Assembly (NCBI GenBank): GCA_903936705.1
Contig: CAIZWN010000077.1
Span: 1-45,509, forward strand
Length of the DNA: 45,509 nt
Reading direction: 5' to 3'
Source: an uncultured Myxococcales bacterium
GTDB taxonomy: Bacteria > Myxococcota_A > UBA9042 > DTJE01
The notes under the pieces are model-generated. The model was not told the origin of the DNA. It searched no databases and worked only from the letters and a program-made list of their open reading frames with translations. The first letter of the stretch is position 1. Each line of letters begins with the position of its first letter. The position numbers and the translations under genes are program-made. This document shows positions 14,739 through 24,229 of this stretch, piece after piece.

Positions 14739-17700
14739 TTCGCACCTCCATCCAGCGGTGCGTACAGAGGGGGCGCCTCGCGCAGGATGCGGCGGAACGC
14801 CTCGTGCCCGCGTGAGCGCCAGTCCGGGTACCAGTTGACCTTGTAGTTCGAGTCGAGCCCCGCCAGGAGTTCGAACCGGCGCTCCGGGAAGCGTCGCAGG
14901 AGCACCTCGAGGACACGGACCAGATCACCCGGGGACCAATCGAGCATCCGGTAAAGGATCATGCGGTCGAAGGCGTCCCACGAGGTGCTCTCGGCCTGCC
15001 GGACGAGGTAGTCGGTCGCTCTCGGGTCGCCGTGCTCCACGAGGATCTCCAGGGCCCGCTTCGTCCGCCCATCCCCGGCGCGCAGGACGCCATCGATTTC
15101 CGCGGCAGACGCCCGGCGCACCCACCACGCGAGGGCCTGTCCGCGGGGGGACAGGTCTTTCCACGAAGTGGAACCACCGGACGTGCTAGCGTCGACGATC
15201 AAGTCGGACAGGCCAAGGCGTTCCAGCCAATAGACCAGCGTCACGTTCACGTCATACTGCGAGAGGGAATCCAGGTGGGCCGGCATGGGAAGAGGCAGCC
15301 CGGCCGGCGCAGACGAGGGTTTCGCGTCCTGGTGCTGGGCGAGGCGGATGCGCCACAGCCGGGCCGCAGCATCGCGGAGCCAGGGCCATTCCTGGGGGTC
15401 CGCGGCGGACAGCAGGGTCAGGAGGGGTCCGTGGCCTCCCGTGGTCTGCCCGGGGTTGGCCGACTCCTCGTCGGAATGCGCGAACCCACAAGGTCCGGTA
15501 AAGGGGTCGGGGTCTTCCAGGGCCCAGGAACGAAGGGTGTCCCGGACCTGCACGCTGGTCGGTCGGTGGGCATGAAGCAAAGCCGCCCAGTAGGCCTGCC
15601 CCCGGGAACCCGATGCGGCCTCTGTCCACAGGTCCCTCAGCAGGTGCACGATTCGTGGATCGGCATGGAACTGTCGAGCTACGTTGTGCCGGAAGCCCGC
15701 TGAGGCCGTTCGGGCTCCGACGAAGACCCAGTCGCAGGGGAAGCCCGGGGCATTTCCGTGGCCCAGTCCAAGTTGCAGGATCTCCTCCCGCCGGGGTCCA
15801 TCAGCGCCGGCTTCCCATGCCGCGTCCAGGATCTCGAACTCCGAGGCCAGGCGGTCCTTCAACCACTTGGGAAGCGTGACACCCGGGTCGGTCGCCCAGT
15901 CGATGATCGGGGCGTAGTCACCCAGCGCCAGCAGAACCATGGCGGCATTTTCCCGGAGTTCCGCGTTCGCCCCTTCGCGCCACAGTCGCCTCAAGGCCTC
16001 GGGGTGCCCCAGGCTGTGGAACACGCTCGCGGCGTCGAGTCGATCGGCCAATTCCTTCCGGAACTCCACGAACCCAAGCCGTTCCGCGGCGAGGAGCGCG
16101 GCGCGGAGGGGAAGCGTCGGAGTATCGCCGAAGGCGGATGCACCGTGTTCGGCTCCGACCGACGCCCGGATCCAGTTCTTGACCGGGGAGCGGTGGCGCT
16201 TCTCCTGGACGCTGGCCTGGTGCAGGCGCACGAGGACCTCGGCAACCGCGTCTGGTTCCGGCCCCTGGTCGGGATGAATTGCTGCGGAGCGCAAGATCTC
16301 GGCAAGCGCGAGCACACCGCTGCCGGCCTTTCCGGCCCGACCGATCCAATCCATCCGGATTCGCATCGGGACTTCCCGCCAGGTCCGGAGCAGGTCCGAA
16401 TCCGGCGTTCGGCCCTTCGAGAAGACACCCTCCCCCGCGACAAAGGCCCGGGCGCCCAGGTGTCCGGCTTCCGCCGCCGCCCCGACGACCTCCGCCTCGT
16501 TCACCTTCTCGTCCCACTGCTCGAACCGTTGAAGGCGAGCGAATCGGGCATCTATGGGGAGGCACTGAGCCGGAGCCAAATGCTGGACCCAGGCCTCCTG
16601 GAATCTCCGCGCCCCAATCGCCCATTCCACGGATTCGCCCATGAACACTGCCGAACTCCAGGGACTGTCGGGCGACATCTCGACATCCTGTGGAAACCCG
16701 GCTTCCGGGATTCGCCAGCGACGGGCCGCCTCTCGGACCTCCACGGGAACGAAGGCTTCGACAGCCGCTACAAGGTCCGGACCGCCCAGTTCCGGCAGGA
16801 TGCCGATGTGGCGGATGGAGAGACGACGGAGCGTCCGGACCAGACCTTCGAAGTGTCCCGACCCCTCGATCCCATAGTACGTGGACGCAACCATGGCCGA
16901 GTAGGTTCCGAAGAGAGTCGTCCAGATCGCGGACGCCCAGGCCGGCAACAGCCATCTGCGGGCGATAGCCGGATCAAGATCTTCTTCGCAAGAGGCCAGG
17001 AACACCGCCAGCCACCGGTCGCGATCGACCCGCAGCCAGTCCGGCGCTTCCGCCAGGGCATCGGTGATCCTCCGAAGATCGTTCCCTGCGATTGCCATCT
17101 CCCGCGCCGAGTGGATCCAGTCGGATTCCAGAAGGCGTTCCCACCGGTCGATGCGGAAGCCGGTCCGCGCCAGCCCCCGGGCCGCCCATAGCAGGGATGT
17201 GGCCTGGTCCGGGGCCTCGACGGCATCCTCGTCCTGTACCAGGAGACCCCCGGCCAGCATCGCGTACAGCAGTGCCTCGCCTGTCGGTCGCTCCAGGTGG
17301 TGCCTCACCTCTTCGACCAACTTCCGGTCGGGCCGTGCCGACTCCTCTAGACGATCGAGGAGACGAACTACGCCTTCCCGCCCGACGTCGGGCCTGGCGA
17401 TGCCGCGCGTCGCCAGTTCCAATCGGGTCGCGGCTTCCGCGGGCGATACCCGGGTCCACGGTGCCATCGGCCCGTCCGCGAACAACCCGGCGAAGAAGTT
17501 CTCGAGCGCCTCCTCTCCCACCTTCTCCAGGCATTCCGAGGCGTCGCGGATTCGACAGGCGCGCGTCCAGGCGGCCCGGGTCTTCCATGCACGAATTTCG
17601 CCGCGCTGCGGGACCTTCCGGAGCCTGGCCGTCTCGGCCACGATCTCGATGACCTGGGTCGGCCAGGCGCTCTCCCCCAGCAGGTCCGGATCTTCGCCAA

Positions 17701-18772
17701 GGCGGTCAGCGAGTTCCCGGCATGCGAGGGCGCCCAAGGCATCGACCATCCCCCGTTCCTGGAGGAGGGCGACAAGGGCTTGAATATGAACGGGTCTCCA
17801 AGGCGTCAGTTCCAGCCCCAGGTCGCTGGTGCGGTCTCCGCGAAGGCGCTCGACCAGCGCGACGACGATCCCGCGATTCAGGGCTCGTGCGCGGGCCCAG
17901 CCTTCCGGCGGTTCCTGGTCCCGGAAGGTCCAACTCGGGACTGCGCCAGTGAAGGCCTCGATTTCCCGGTAGAGACGTTCTACCAAGGTGTGGCGACCCG
18001 AACCCGGGGGCCCCACGATCCATACCCAAGTCGGGGTTCCTTCGCGGAGGGCGTCGGCAATGATTTCGGTATATCGATTCAGGGCGCCCGGAAGGACGCG
18101 CTGGGCTCCGGCCGGCACTTCATCGTTCCGCGTCACCCGCACGATCGCTGGACCGGTTCCCGCCTCCGGGTCATTGAGGACAGGAAACTCTGGGTCATCC
18201 TTCTCCCCAATCCGGGCAAGTTCGCGCTGCAGACGGGAAATCAGAACCCGACTGCCCCCGTCGTACGAGTCGAGCACGAAGAGCCGGGGTGCGTCTCCGG
18301 TTGCTCCGGAGTTCTTCCACTCCCGGGATCGCTGCATGAGGCCTCCCGCCAGTGCGACGACATCGGGTTCGTCACCGTACAGGGCGGGATCCACCTCGAT
18401 CTCACCGCGCTCGATGGTCGGGAACGCGGGGTGCCAGGGGGCCTGTTCCTCTCCGGCCGCAGACCGCTCGTACAGGTCCAGCAGAGCAGTCGGGCTGACC
18501 CGGAGTTCCTGGGCAACCGCTTCCAGCCTTGGGTTAAAGGGAGGCCCGAACCACCTTCGAAGCGTCGGACGGTCCCCGTTCAGGAACCGGCTCAGTTCAG
18601 GCCGGTACAAGGCCTGGGCTCGTTCCAGGTCACGCCCCCTTCCCCGGGCCTGGGCAATGGCATCTGCCAGCGCCTTCTGTTCTTTGCCCTGCTGCCAGAA
18701 AAGCCGCAGAAGAGCCTTCTTCCAGCGTGCACGGCCAACTTCGTCCAGTTCGGGAATGCCAGAATCGGTCAT
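14723..18772 (-). CDS. Large HTH/P-loop (STAND-like) protein, 1349 aa
   Basis: Residues about 28-102 form a helix-turn-helix of XRE type (RPELSRFLNGDRPTLRRW, then LEAVAQELRVSPTALLDLY). A P-loop-like motif VGPPGSGRHT spans 253-262 after TPTWVW. The invariant Walker A lysine is replaced by Arg260. The remaining 1000 residues are helical, rich in Trp and Leu, and resemble the repeat sensor arms of STAND NTPases in general layout, but no named repeat family is certain. It lies between a DUF4258 gene and a double nuclease and overlaps the latter, which suggests a sensor-plus-effector defence system. The changed Walker lysine raises doubt about ATP hydrolysis. It could instead be a DNA-binding scaffold. 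Confidence 0.65.
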   Translation of the reverse strand: MTDSGIPELDEVGRARWKKALLRLFWQQGKEQKALADAIAQARGRGRDLERAQALYRPELSRFLNGDRPTLRRWFGPPFNPRLEAVAQELRVSPTALLDLYERSAAGEEQAPWHPAFPTIERGEIEVDPALYGDEPDVVALAGGLMQRSREWKNSGATGDAPRLFVLDSYDGGSRVLISRLQRELARIGEKDDPEFPVLNDPEAGTGPAIVRVTRNDEVPAGAQRVLPGALNRYTEIIADALREGTPTWVWIVGPPGSGRHTLVERLYREIEAFTGAVPSWTFRDQEPPEGWARARALNRGIVVALVERLRGDRTSDLGLELTPWRPVHIQALVALLQERGMVDALGALACRELADRLGEDPDLLGESAWPTQVIEIVAETARLRKVPQRGEIRAWKTRAAWTRACRIRDASECLEKVGEEALENFFAGLFADGPMAPWTRVSPAEAATRLELATRGIARPDVGREGVVRLLDRLEESARPDRKLVEEVRHHLERPTGEALLYAMLAGGLLVQDEDAVEAPDQATSLLWAARGLARTGFRIDRWERLLESDWIHSAREMAIAGNDLRRITDALAEAPDWLRVDRDRWLAVFLASCEEDLDPAIARRWLLPAWASAIWTTLFGTYSAMVASTYYGIEGSGHFEGLVRTLRRLSIRHIGILPELGGPDLVAAVEAFVPVEVREAARRWRIPEAGFPQDVEMSPDSPWSSAVFMGESVEWAIGARRFQEAWVQHLAPAQCLPIDARFARLQRFEQWDEKVNEAEVVGAAAEAGHLGARAFVAGEGVFSKGRTPDSDLLRTWREVPMRIRMDWIGRAGKAGSGVLALAEILRSAAIHPDQGPEPDAVAEVLVRLHQASVQEKRHRSPVKNWIRASVGAEHGASAFGDTPTLPLRAALLAAERLGFVEFRKELADRLDAASVFHSLGHPEALRRLWREGANAELRENAAMVLLALGDYAPIIDWATDPGVTLPKWLKDRLASEFEILDAAWEAGADGPRREEILQLGLGHGNAPGFPCDWVFVGARTASAGFRHNVARQFHADPRIVHLLRDLWTEAASGSRGQAYWAALLHAHRPTSVQVRDTLRSWALEDPDPFTGPCGFAHSDEESANPGQTTGGHGPLLTLLSAADPQEWPWLRDAAARLWRIRLAQHQDAKPSSAPAGLPLPMPAHLDSLSQYDVNVTLVYWLERLGLSDLIVDASTSGGSTSWKDLSPRGQALAWWVRRASAAEIDGVLRAGDGRTKRALEILVEHGDPRATDYLVRQAESTSWDAFDRMILYRMLDWSPGDLVRVLEVLLRRFPERRFELLAGLDSNYKVNWYPDWRSRGHEAFRRILREAPPLYAPLDGGAKCPAS

Positions 18773-18797
18773 GTTCGTCTCCTGTTCGTTCGTCTGG

Positions 18798-19085
18798 TCA
18801 GCGCTGTAGCCGCCGGCCCGTCCGGTCGCGGTACACGGTCAGAATGTTCCCCATCGAATCCTGGATGACCGTGATGCCTTCGTATGGCCGCAAGTCCTTC
18901 CCCTGCCGTCCCGCACGTTCCACCGTGCGACGGTCCAGCCTCAGGCCCTCGCAGGACCGCTTGCCTCGCCAGGCACGGCCCCAGTCGAGTGCCGCCTCAA
19001 CCCCTTCCATCGGGATCCGTCTCGCGTCCATCCGGCGCCGTCCATGCTGAGTCAACAGATCCGGGAGCGACAACAGGGCCTGCAT
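18798..19085 (-). CDS. DUF4258-family small protein
   Basis: The 95-aa product has the DUF4258 layout: an early HGRRRMDARRIPMEGVEAAL helix, then basic strands, ending in ITVIQDSMGNILTVYR. DUF4258 proteins resemble RelE/HigB-like or ParE-like folds and are often found in toxin-antitoxin or polymorphic-toxin settings, though function is not settled. GAGGTG lies seven bases before the ATG. It is the first gene of the minus-strand operon, 25 bases upstream of the HTH/P-loop gene. The HTH protein could serve as its repressor or antitoxin, but no test is possible from sequence. Confidence 0.7.
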   Translation of the reverse strand: MQALLSLPDLLTQHGRRRMDARRIPMEGVEAALDWGRAWRGKRSCEGLRLDRRTVERAGRQGKDLRPYEGITVIQDSMGNILTVYRDRTGRRLQR

Positions 19086-19190
19086 GCGGGCACCTCGCTT
19101 GACCTGGGCCCATCGTAGACACCCCCTTGTCTAGTCTCCATACAAAGATCTTGTCAGGATTTGTACAATACAGGCAAGTCAGCAGTGGTG
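19086..19190 (-). promoter_or_regulatory. Promoter region of the DUF4258 / P-loop / nuclease operon
   Basis: On the minus strand CTGACA and, 18 bases later, TAGACA make an acceptable -35/-10 pair upstream of the DUF4258 start. The palindrome ttgtacaa overlaps the upstream side and a near-palindrome acaaagatcttgt overlaps the spacer. These are possible binding sites for the HTH domain of the second operon gene. The stretch is notably A/T-rich. From here to 19369 no gene is seen. Confidence 0.4.
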
Positions 19191-19369
19191 CTTGTTGCTC
19201 TGCATTCTTGATGCCGTTCACTCCGGAGACTGCGGGAGACCAGCGTCGTCGAGAAGGTGGATCCTGAAACAAGGCACGTGGGCTCGAAAGCACGTCAGTC
19301 GGGGAGACTGCTGCTGCCGGCCCCGGGGCTGCCACTATGGGCAACACCCCGAGACCGGGCAGGCTTGGC

Positions 19370-19609
19370 CTATTTCTTTGCACCTGGCTTGGGTAGCAGC
19401 GACTTCCTCGAACGTTCTCGCTCGAGATCCACGCGAACCTGACGCTCGACGCGCGCTGCCTGCCCGATGCCACCGCCCAAGCCGAAGAAGAAGCCGCTCA
19501 CGTGGTCGATGAGCGCCGGCCCCCCCTCGTCCTTCATTCGTTGTACCACCCGGTTCTCGACCTCCTTCTCAAACGCGCGCTTCTCCCGCCATCTGTCGAA
19601 GATGCTCAT
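19370..19609 (-). CDS. Small charged protein (79 aa) at the end of the dynamin operon
   Basis: The frame is longer, but the ATG at 19609 is chosen because GGGAGG lies just before it and it overlaps the stop of the upstream gene (ATGA). The product starts MSIFDRWREKRAFEKEVENR. It has a short Gly/Phe-rich apolar stretch in the middle (HVSGFFFGLGGGIGQAA), flanked by highly charged helices. The apolar part is too short for a sure membrane span but could insert peripherally. No family is recognised. It is translationally coupled to the PHA-granule-like gene, so it likely acts with it. Confidence 0.6.
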   Translation of the reverse strand: MSIFDRWREKRAFEKEVENRVVQRMKDEGGPALIDHVSGFFFGLGGGIGQAARVERQVRVDLERERSRKSLLPKPGAKK

Positions 19610-19923
19610 GCGCACCTCCCGTGCGTGCTCGACAGCGCCTCGCAGCAGCGCAGAAAGGCCGGGACCCGCTGCCCGAGCTCCCGGTCGACTCGGCTCCGGA
19701 TGATTTCCAGCAGCCAACCGAGGTCGACATCGACGTGCACGATCCCGGGCAGCACGATGACGTGGACCTCGACACCGGGCCGGCACAGGAGGGAACCGTC
19801 CGCCCCCTCCCTGGTGACGACCAGGCCATGCTCCCGTGCACGCTCACCCAGTTCCTGTTCAATCTTCGCCACCACACCCTTGACCTCGGCCCGATGGACG
19901 AAGCTGTACCTTTTTGCTCCCAA
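19606..19923 (-). CDS. PHA-granule-protein-like small protein (PF09650-like), 105 aa
   Basis: The TTG at 19923 is preferred because GGAGG sits five to six bases before it and the product then begins LGAKRYSF, parallel to MGSKQYRF in the gene at 26132-26425. The layout matches the putative polyhydroxyalkanoic acid system family: a long helix (VKGVVAKIEQELGERA), a pair of strands, a G-V-E-V-H-V-I-V-L-P-G strand, then HVDVDLGWLLEIIRSRV. In that family the end helix follows a LGxLL motif. Proteins of this type are proposed to act at storage-granule surfaces; here no PHA synthase is nearby. It is downstream of two dynamin-like GTPase genes. Confidence 0.6.
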   Translation of the reverse strand: MGAKRYSFVHRAEVKGVVAKIEQELGERAREHGLVVTREGADGSLLCRPGVEVHVIVLPGIVHVDVDLGWLLEIIRSRVDRELGQRVPAFLRCCEALSSTHGRCA

Positions 19924-20095
19924 GCAAACCTCCAACGCTGCACCCGCCCGATGGGCGGGCATTGCTGATGCTCCGACTGCGGGCACTTCGCCAGAAGTCG
20001 GTTCCTTCTCTCTTATGGCGCTTTTGAGGCGGGTTTGCGCAAGGTGAGAACGCGAGGCAGGGTTCCAGTCCCTTCCCCGACCGGTGGGGGTCCGC

Positions 20096-21847
20096 CTAAC
20101 CCGCCGACGCGTGAATCTCCCGGATGAGCCGCTGGGTTTCCTCAAGCGCTTCGGACAGCGCGATCTGGAGTTTGGAAGCACGGTCCTCGGTTGCGTTCAA
20201 CTCCGTCACCTGCCGATCCACTTCCTGAATCTCCGGCGCAATCACGTCGCTGACGAACGAATCAGTGGCCTTGTCATAGTGGGTCTCGATCACATCGGCG
20301 GCCTCGCCGAAACTCGACCGAATCGCGTCGCGGGCTTGCGCAAGTTCCTTGCGTTGATTCTCGGCGTCAGAGTCCTCCTTGACCTGAAGCAGAACGCTGA
20401 TGACCGTGCCCGCAACTGAGAGGACGCGTCCGATGTTGGACACGGTCTTCGTCCACTTCACTGCTTGCCATGGCTTGAACGACTTGCCAAAGAGCTTCCC
20501 GGACGACTTGATGAAAGCGTGAACGTTCGTGCCGGAGTACTGCCTCAACCTGAAGATTCCGCCCAGCGTGGACTTTGCCCCGTTGAACGAGTGCGAGACG
20601 AGGAATTCGCCCAGTTTCGACGAAGCCTGGGCAGCTTTTCGGGCTTTGTCCCCGGTGGCAGGATCGATCTTGACCCTGGCTGCCGCAGCGTCAAGAGCGG
20701 CTGCAAGATGCGGTTTCAACAAATGGGCCAATTCGCTGTCGGCAATGTGTTCAAGATCCTTTTCGAGATCCTGGACCACGTCCCCGAAGGCCCGCGTCAA
20801 TCCCTTTTCGAGTTCTTCTGCGTAGTGATCGACCCGCTGTTGTGCGACCGCAATCGCTTGGTTCACTGCGGCCGAGTCGGCACCGCCATGCACGAGATCA
20901 GCGGTCTTGCGACCCTCGTCTCTAACCTTGCCCGTGCTCGACGTGATCTGCGTCCGGCCCGCCTGCCGAACTCGCAATCGGCCTTCATTGAGGGTACGTC
21001 TCTTCTGAATCAAGAGTTCCTTCAAGCCATCCTGTGCCTTGTCACCGGTTGAGGCCTTCGCGAGGGCTTCCTGAAGAACCTGCTCCAGTTCGTAAAGTGC
21101 TGTGGTGAAGCGACCAGCAAGGCCCTTCTCCCGAACGAACGTGTCGCAGGTATTGAGGAACGCACCCATTCCGCTGTCGGCCCAATCTTCTTCAGCTGTT
21201 TGCGGGTCCTGTTCCTTCCTGCTCTCAATAGCCATCTGGGCGTCAGTGAAGCAGAGCCTCATCCCCTCCGGAGTGAACGGCGCAAGCACCTTCCTGAGTG
21301 CCTCAGTGATGACGGCATGAGCAGCAAGGGTGTTGCCCTGCTGGGCACGGCTCATCTTGTTCACCACGAGCATCATCTCGTGGCCCTTGTCCCTTTCGAC
21401 AGCAAGCTTCCGGAAGTTCGCCGCGATGGTTTCGTCCATCAACTCGTTCGAAATGATGAAGACGAGCAGGTCAGCAGCCGCGATCGCCGCGTAGGAAGCC
21501 TCGTCATGGTCGGGCCGGAGACGTGTATGGATGCCGGGTGTGTCGAGGATCTCTACCCCATTCCAGGTATAGGTCTGCACTTCGTTCGTGGTGATGCCAG
21601 CACCGATCTGGATGTCGCTCCTTCCGGTCATCGCGGTGATCAAGCTTGACTTGCCCGCCGAGTACTGCCCGCAGAAGACGACGCGAGGCGTGTCGTTCTC
21701 GGCCAATGCAGAAGGAATCCTGGCGGCAAGTGCCCTGACATCCTCCGGAGTGGCGTCGGCGACAATGGTTCGGCCGCGAGCAAGGAGTTCCTGCCCGCGA
21801 CGACCAAATTCGGCCAACAGAAACGAATGGCTTCCTGTCGCGCTCAT
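20096..21847 (-). CDS. Dynamin-like GTPase B
   Basis: The ATG at 21847 overlaps the stop of the upstream GTPase gene (ATGA) with AGGAGG nearby, giving 583 aa. The GTPase domain shows G1 GQYSAGKSS (60-68), the switch Thr pair ITTNEV (85-90), G3 DTPG (102-105) and G4 NKMS (163-166). Long helices follow, as in the stalk of bacterial dynamin-like proteins, and an apolar stretch (VSNIGRVLSVAGTVISVLLQV) could touch or enter the membrane. Adjacent, coupled dynamin-like genes usually form a heteromeric pair that binds and reshapes membrane (known for Campylobacter DLP1/DLP2 and LeoA-type systems). In bacteria some act in phage tolerance. The family is sure; the role is inferred. Confidence 0.85.
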   Translation of the reverse strand: MSATGSHSFLLAEFGRRGQELLARGRTIVADATPEDVRALAARIPSALAENDTPRVVFCGQYSAGKSSLITAMTGRSDIQIGAGITTNEVQTYTWNGVEILDTPGIHTRLRPDHDEASYAAIAAADLLVFIISNELMDETIAANFRKLAVERDKGHEMMLVVNKMSRAQQGNTLAAHAVITEALRKVLAPFTPEGMRLCFTDAQMAIESRKEQDPQTAEEDWADSGMGAFLNTCDTFVREKGLAGRFTTALYELEQVLQEALAKASTGDKAQDGLKELLIQKRRTLNEGRLRVRQAGRTQITSSTGKVRDEGRKTADLVHGGADSAAVNQAIAVAQQRVDHYAEELEKGLTRAFGDVVQDLEKDLEHIADSELAHLLKPHLAAALDAAAARVKIDPATGDKARKAAQASSKLGEFLVSHSFNGAKSTLGGIFRLRQYSGTNVHAFIKSSGKLFGKSFKPWQAVKWTKTVSNIGRVLSVAGTVISVLLQVKEDSDAENQRKELAQARDAIRSSFGEAADVIETHYDKATDSFVSDVIAPEIQEVDRQVTELNATEDRASKLQIALSEALEETQRLIREIHASAG

Positions 21848-24015
21848 GCTTCTCCAACCTCCTGCCTTGAGTTCGACGTCTGCGACCATGGTTCTACCAA
21901 GACCTGAAGACCCGACAGTTGCTGCGCCATACGAATCCGCTCCGCGTTCAGTTCCTCGGGACGATCGCAACGGACATGAACTTGACCAACCTTGCTCTCG
22001 ATTCGGACGCCTCTGCGGGTGCATCCACGTCCAATCGCTTGCGCGATCATCGACTCTCGATCTCCGTTGTCGATGACAAACCAAACCGGTTCGTCCAACT
22101 GTTGCTCAAGGTCGGCTCTCAAGCCTCCAGGAAACTTCAACTCCGGGGGAATCAGAAGCATTGCTCCCATTCCGGGAACTCGAGCTACATCGCGAATGCC
22201 GGAAACGATCTCCTCCGCTCCAACATGCTTGGCCGCCTCCTCGACTAGTGAGCGACTCAGCTCTTTGGCACGGGAGTTCAGTTCGCCCGCCAGTCCCCTC
22301 TGGGCATCGGCGAGCGAGAACAGGGCATTGGTCACCAACCGGAGATCGGAGCGAACCTTCCGGATGCCGGATAGAAGCCCGGCATGGAACCACTGCTTCA
22401 ACGATCCTCGCAGTTCCTTTTCGATGCCCCACAGATGGTCGTTGAGCTTCCTTTCAAGGCGTGTCCGAGCCCGGCGTTCCTTTGCTTCGCGGTCGTCAAA
22501 GAGCCACGAGAAGAGCGCTCCGACCAAGCCGACTCCAGCGGCAGCCCAGCCCAATGGTCCGGAAGCCAGGATGAGAGCAGCGATGCCCAGACCGCCACTG
22601 ACGATCGTCACGCCCCAGTTCCAGATGCGTTTGGTATCTGTGATGCTTGCAGCCCGGACTCCGGGGACGCCAAGGTCCGCGGCGAGGTCCATTCCAACCT
22701 TGATCTCTCGGACCAGATCTCGTAGACGACCAGTCGCGAGTTCGTGAAGTGATTTCTGAAGGCCCTCGGCCTTTCGGTCGAGGCAAGCGTCACGAATCAC
22801 CTTCTCCCATTTGTCCTTCAACTGGGTGCTCTCAAGGTTGGCCTCGACAAAGCCAGGAACCCTCGCTCGGAGTCCGTCAACCCAGCTATGGACCCCAGTG
22901 TCGATCTGCTCCAAGGATTCCCGCACGAAACGGTCGGTCCATGAGTCGAATTCTCGGCCCTTGCCGATCAGCAACCGACCCGCACTGGAGTTCGCGGCGC
23001 TGAATTCGAACAATCGGTCAGCGAGACGCACTGCGGGCACGGCAGCGCAATCCAAGAACGTGCGGACCCGTAGCATCGCGCCCCTGCCCGCAACTTCCCG
23101 GCAGATTCTCTCTTCTACTTGGTCGAAGCGACTTGATCTTCGCAGGGCATCTCGATGTTCTGAGAATTCTGGGTGGTCGCTCAAGAAGCGGGACCGAAGG
23201 TGAACGGGTTGGAACCGAACCCGAACTTCGGGGGCTTCCGCGTAAATGAAATCCATGAATTGCCTTTCGATATCGCCGAGCCGCCGTGGGTCAAAGTGGC
23301 TTTCCGGGTCACGCAGAAACCTTTTGAGGCTTCGCGGATCGTCGATTCCAACCTTCACGTTGCATACCCCAAGCACCGGCTTACCGAGCCGCCTGACGTT
23401 GACCAGGTGCTCGGCCTCGACAGGTTGTGGGGCATCGTCGGTTATCAAGAAGAGTACCAGGTCCGCTTTCTCCGCCGAGGCGAATGCTACCTGGGCATCT
23501 CCTTGGCCTTCGAAGGCTGCGATTCCTGGGACATCCGTGATGTCCAGCCCTCGCCATCGGTAGGTCCGAACATCACGAGTGGTTCGCTGGGCACCCTTCC
23601 CGATTGACTCGCCATTGCCTCTGGTCAGGATCTCCATGAGCGTGGACTTCCCGGCCATGGTTCGCCCGAACAGCGTGATCGAGAACTGCGCCAAGTGGTT
23701 CGCGTGCTGCTGAAGTCGCTGCTCGGTCTCGCTTTGAACCCCACGAAGTCCACTCATGACTTCGGCAAGTTGTTCCCTGAGCCGAACGGTCGTTTCCTGC
23801 GACTCGAGGTCGGCTTGGTCGAAACTGTCGAGGCTCTCGCGCAGCGAACGTTCTGCGTCCTTGAGCGCACCAGATGACTTCTCCAGGCTCTTGAAAGCCA
23901 GTTGGTGCCCCTTCTTGGCCGCTCTATGGCACTGTTCCAGCGCTCCTTCGAGGTCCTTGGTCGCCTGCTGATCGGGTCGCATCCGCAAGTCCTCCAGCAG
24001 CGGGTCGAGATACAC
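21844..24015 (-). CDS. Dynamin-like GTPase A with membrane hairpin
   Basis: This 723-aa product starts with a 110-residue coiled-coil-like region, then the GTPase domain: G1 GRTMAGKST (117-125), RTTRDV with the switch Thr (144-149) and G3 DVPG (161-164). The N-V-K-V at 219-222 stands where G4 (N/TKxD) is expected and is degenerate. A hydrophobic stretch at about 465-506 (GLGIAALILASGPLGW, then VGLVGALFSWLF) looks like a paddle or two-pass membrane insert, followed by a basic region. The only reasonable start is the GTG at 24015. A stop precedes it by about 17 codons and its ribosome-binding site is weak. It is coupled to the second GTPase, so the two probably form a hetero-oligomer at the inner membrane. 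Confidence 0.85.
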   Translation of the reverse strand: MYLDPLLEDLRMRPDQQATKDLEGALEQCHRAAKKGHQLAFKSLEKSSGALKDAERSLRESLDSFDQADLESQETTVRLREQLAEVMSGLRGVQSETEQRLQQHANHLAQFSITLFGRTMAGKSTLMEILTRGNGESIGKGAQRTTRDVRTYRWRGLDITDVPGIAAFEGQGDAQVAFASAEKADLVLFLITDDAPQPVEAEHLVNVRRLGKPVLGVCNVKVGIDDPRSLKRFLRDPESHFDPRRLGDIERQFMDFIYAEAPEVRVRFQPVHLRSRFLSDHPEFSEHRDALRRSSRFDQVEERICREVAGRGAMLRVRTFLDCAAVPAVRLADRLFEFSAANSSAGRLLIGKGREFDSWTDRFVRESLEQIDTGVHSWVDGLRARVPGFVEANLESTQLKDKWEKVIRDACLDRKAEGLQKSLHELATGRLRDLVREIKVGMDLAADLGVPGVRAASITDTKRIWNWGVTIVSGGLGIAALILASGPLGWAAAGVGLVGALFSWLFDDREAKERRARTRLERKLNDHLWGIEKELRGSLKQWFHAGLLSGIRKVRSDLRLVTNALFSLADAQRGLAGELNSRAKELSRSLVEEAAKHVGAEEIVSGIRDVARVPGMGAMLLIPPELKFPGGLRADLEQQLDEPVWFVIDNGDRESMIAQAIGRGCTRRGVRIESKVGQVHVRCDRPEELNAERIRMAQQLSGLQVLVEPWSQTSNSRQEVGEA

Positions 24016-24229
24016 CCCGCCGGAAAGTTCCCGTTTGCCATACAGTGGCCGGAAAGATGGGCTGAATCATCTCACCCGCCTTTGCGCACGGCAACCCGTC
24101 CGATCGACCGATCGGTTCGAATTTCGTCCTTGCTAGGCCACTCTACCCCGTTGTCCTACCCGAAAACCCCGCAGCAGCTGAAAACGTTGGGTTTGAGGCC
24201 GACGACGAACCCAGGTATCGTGCCCAGCC

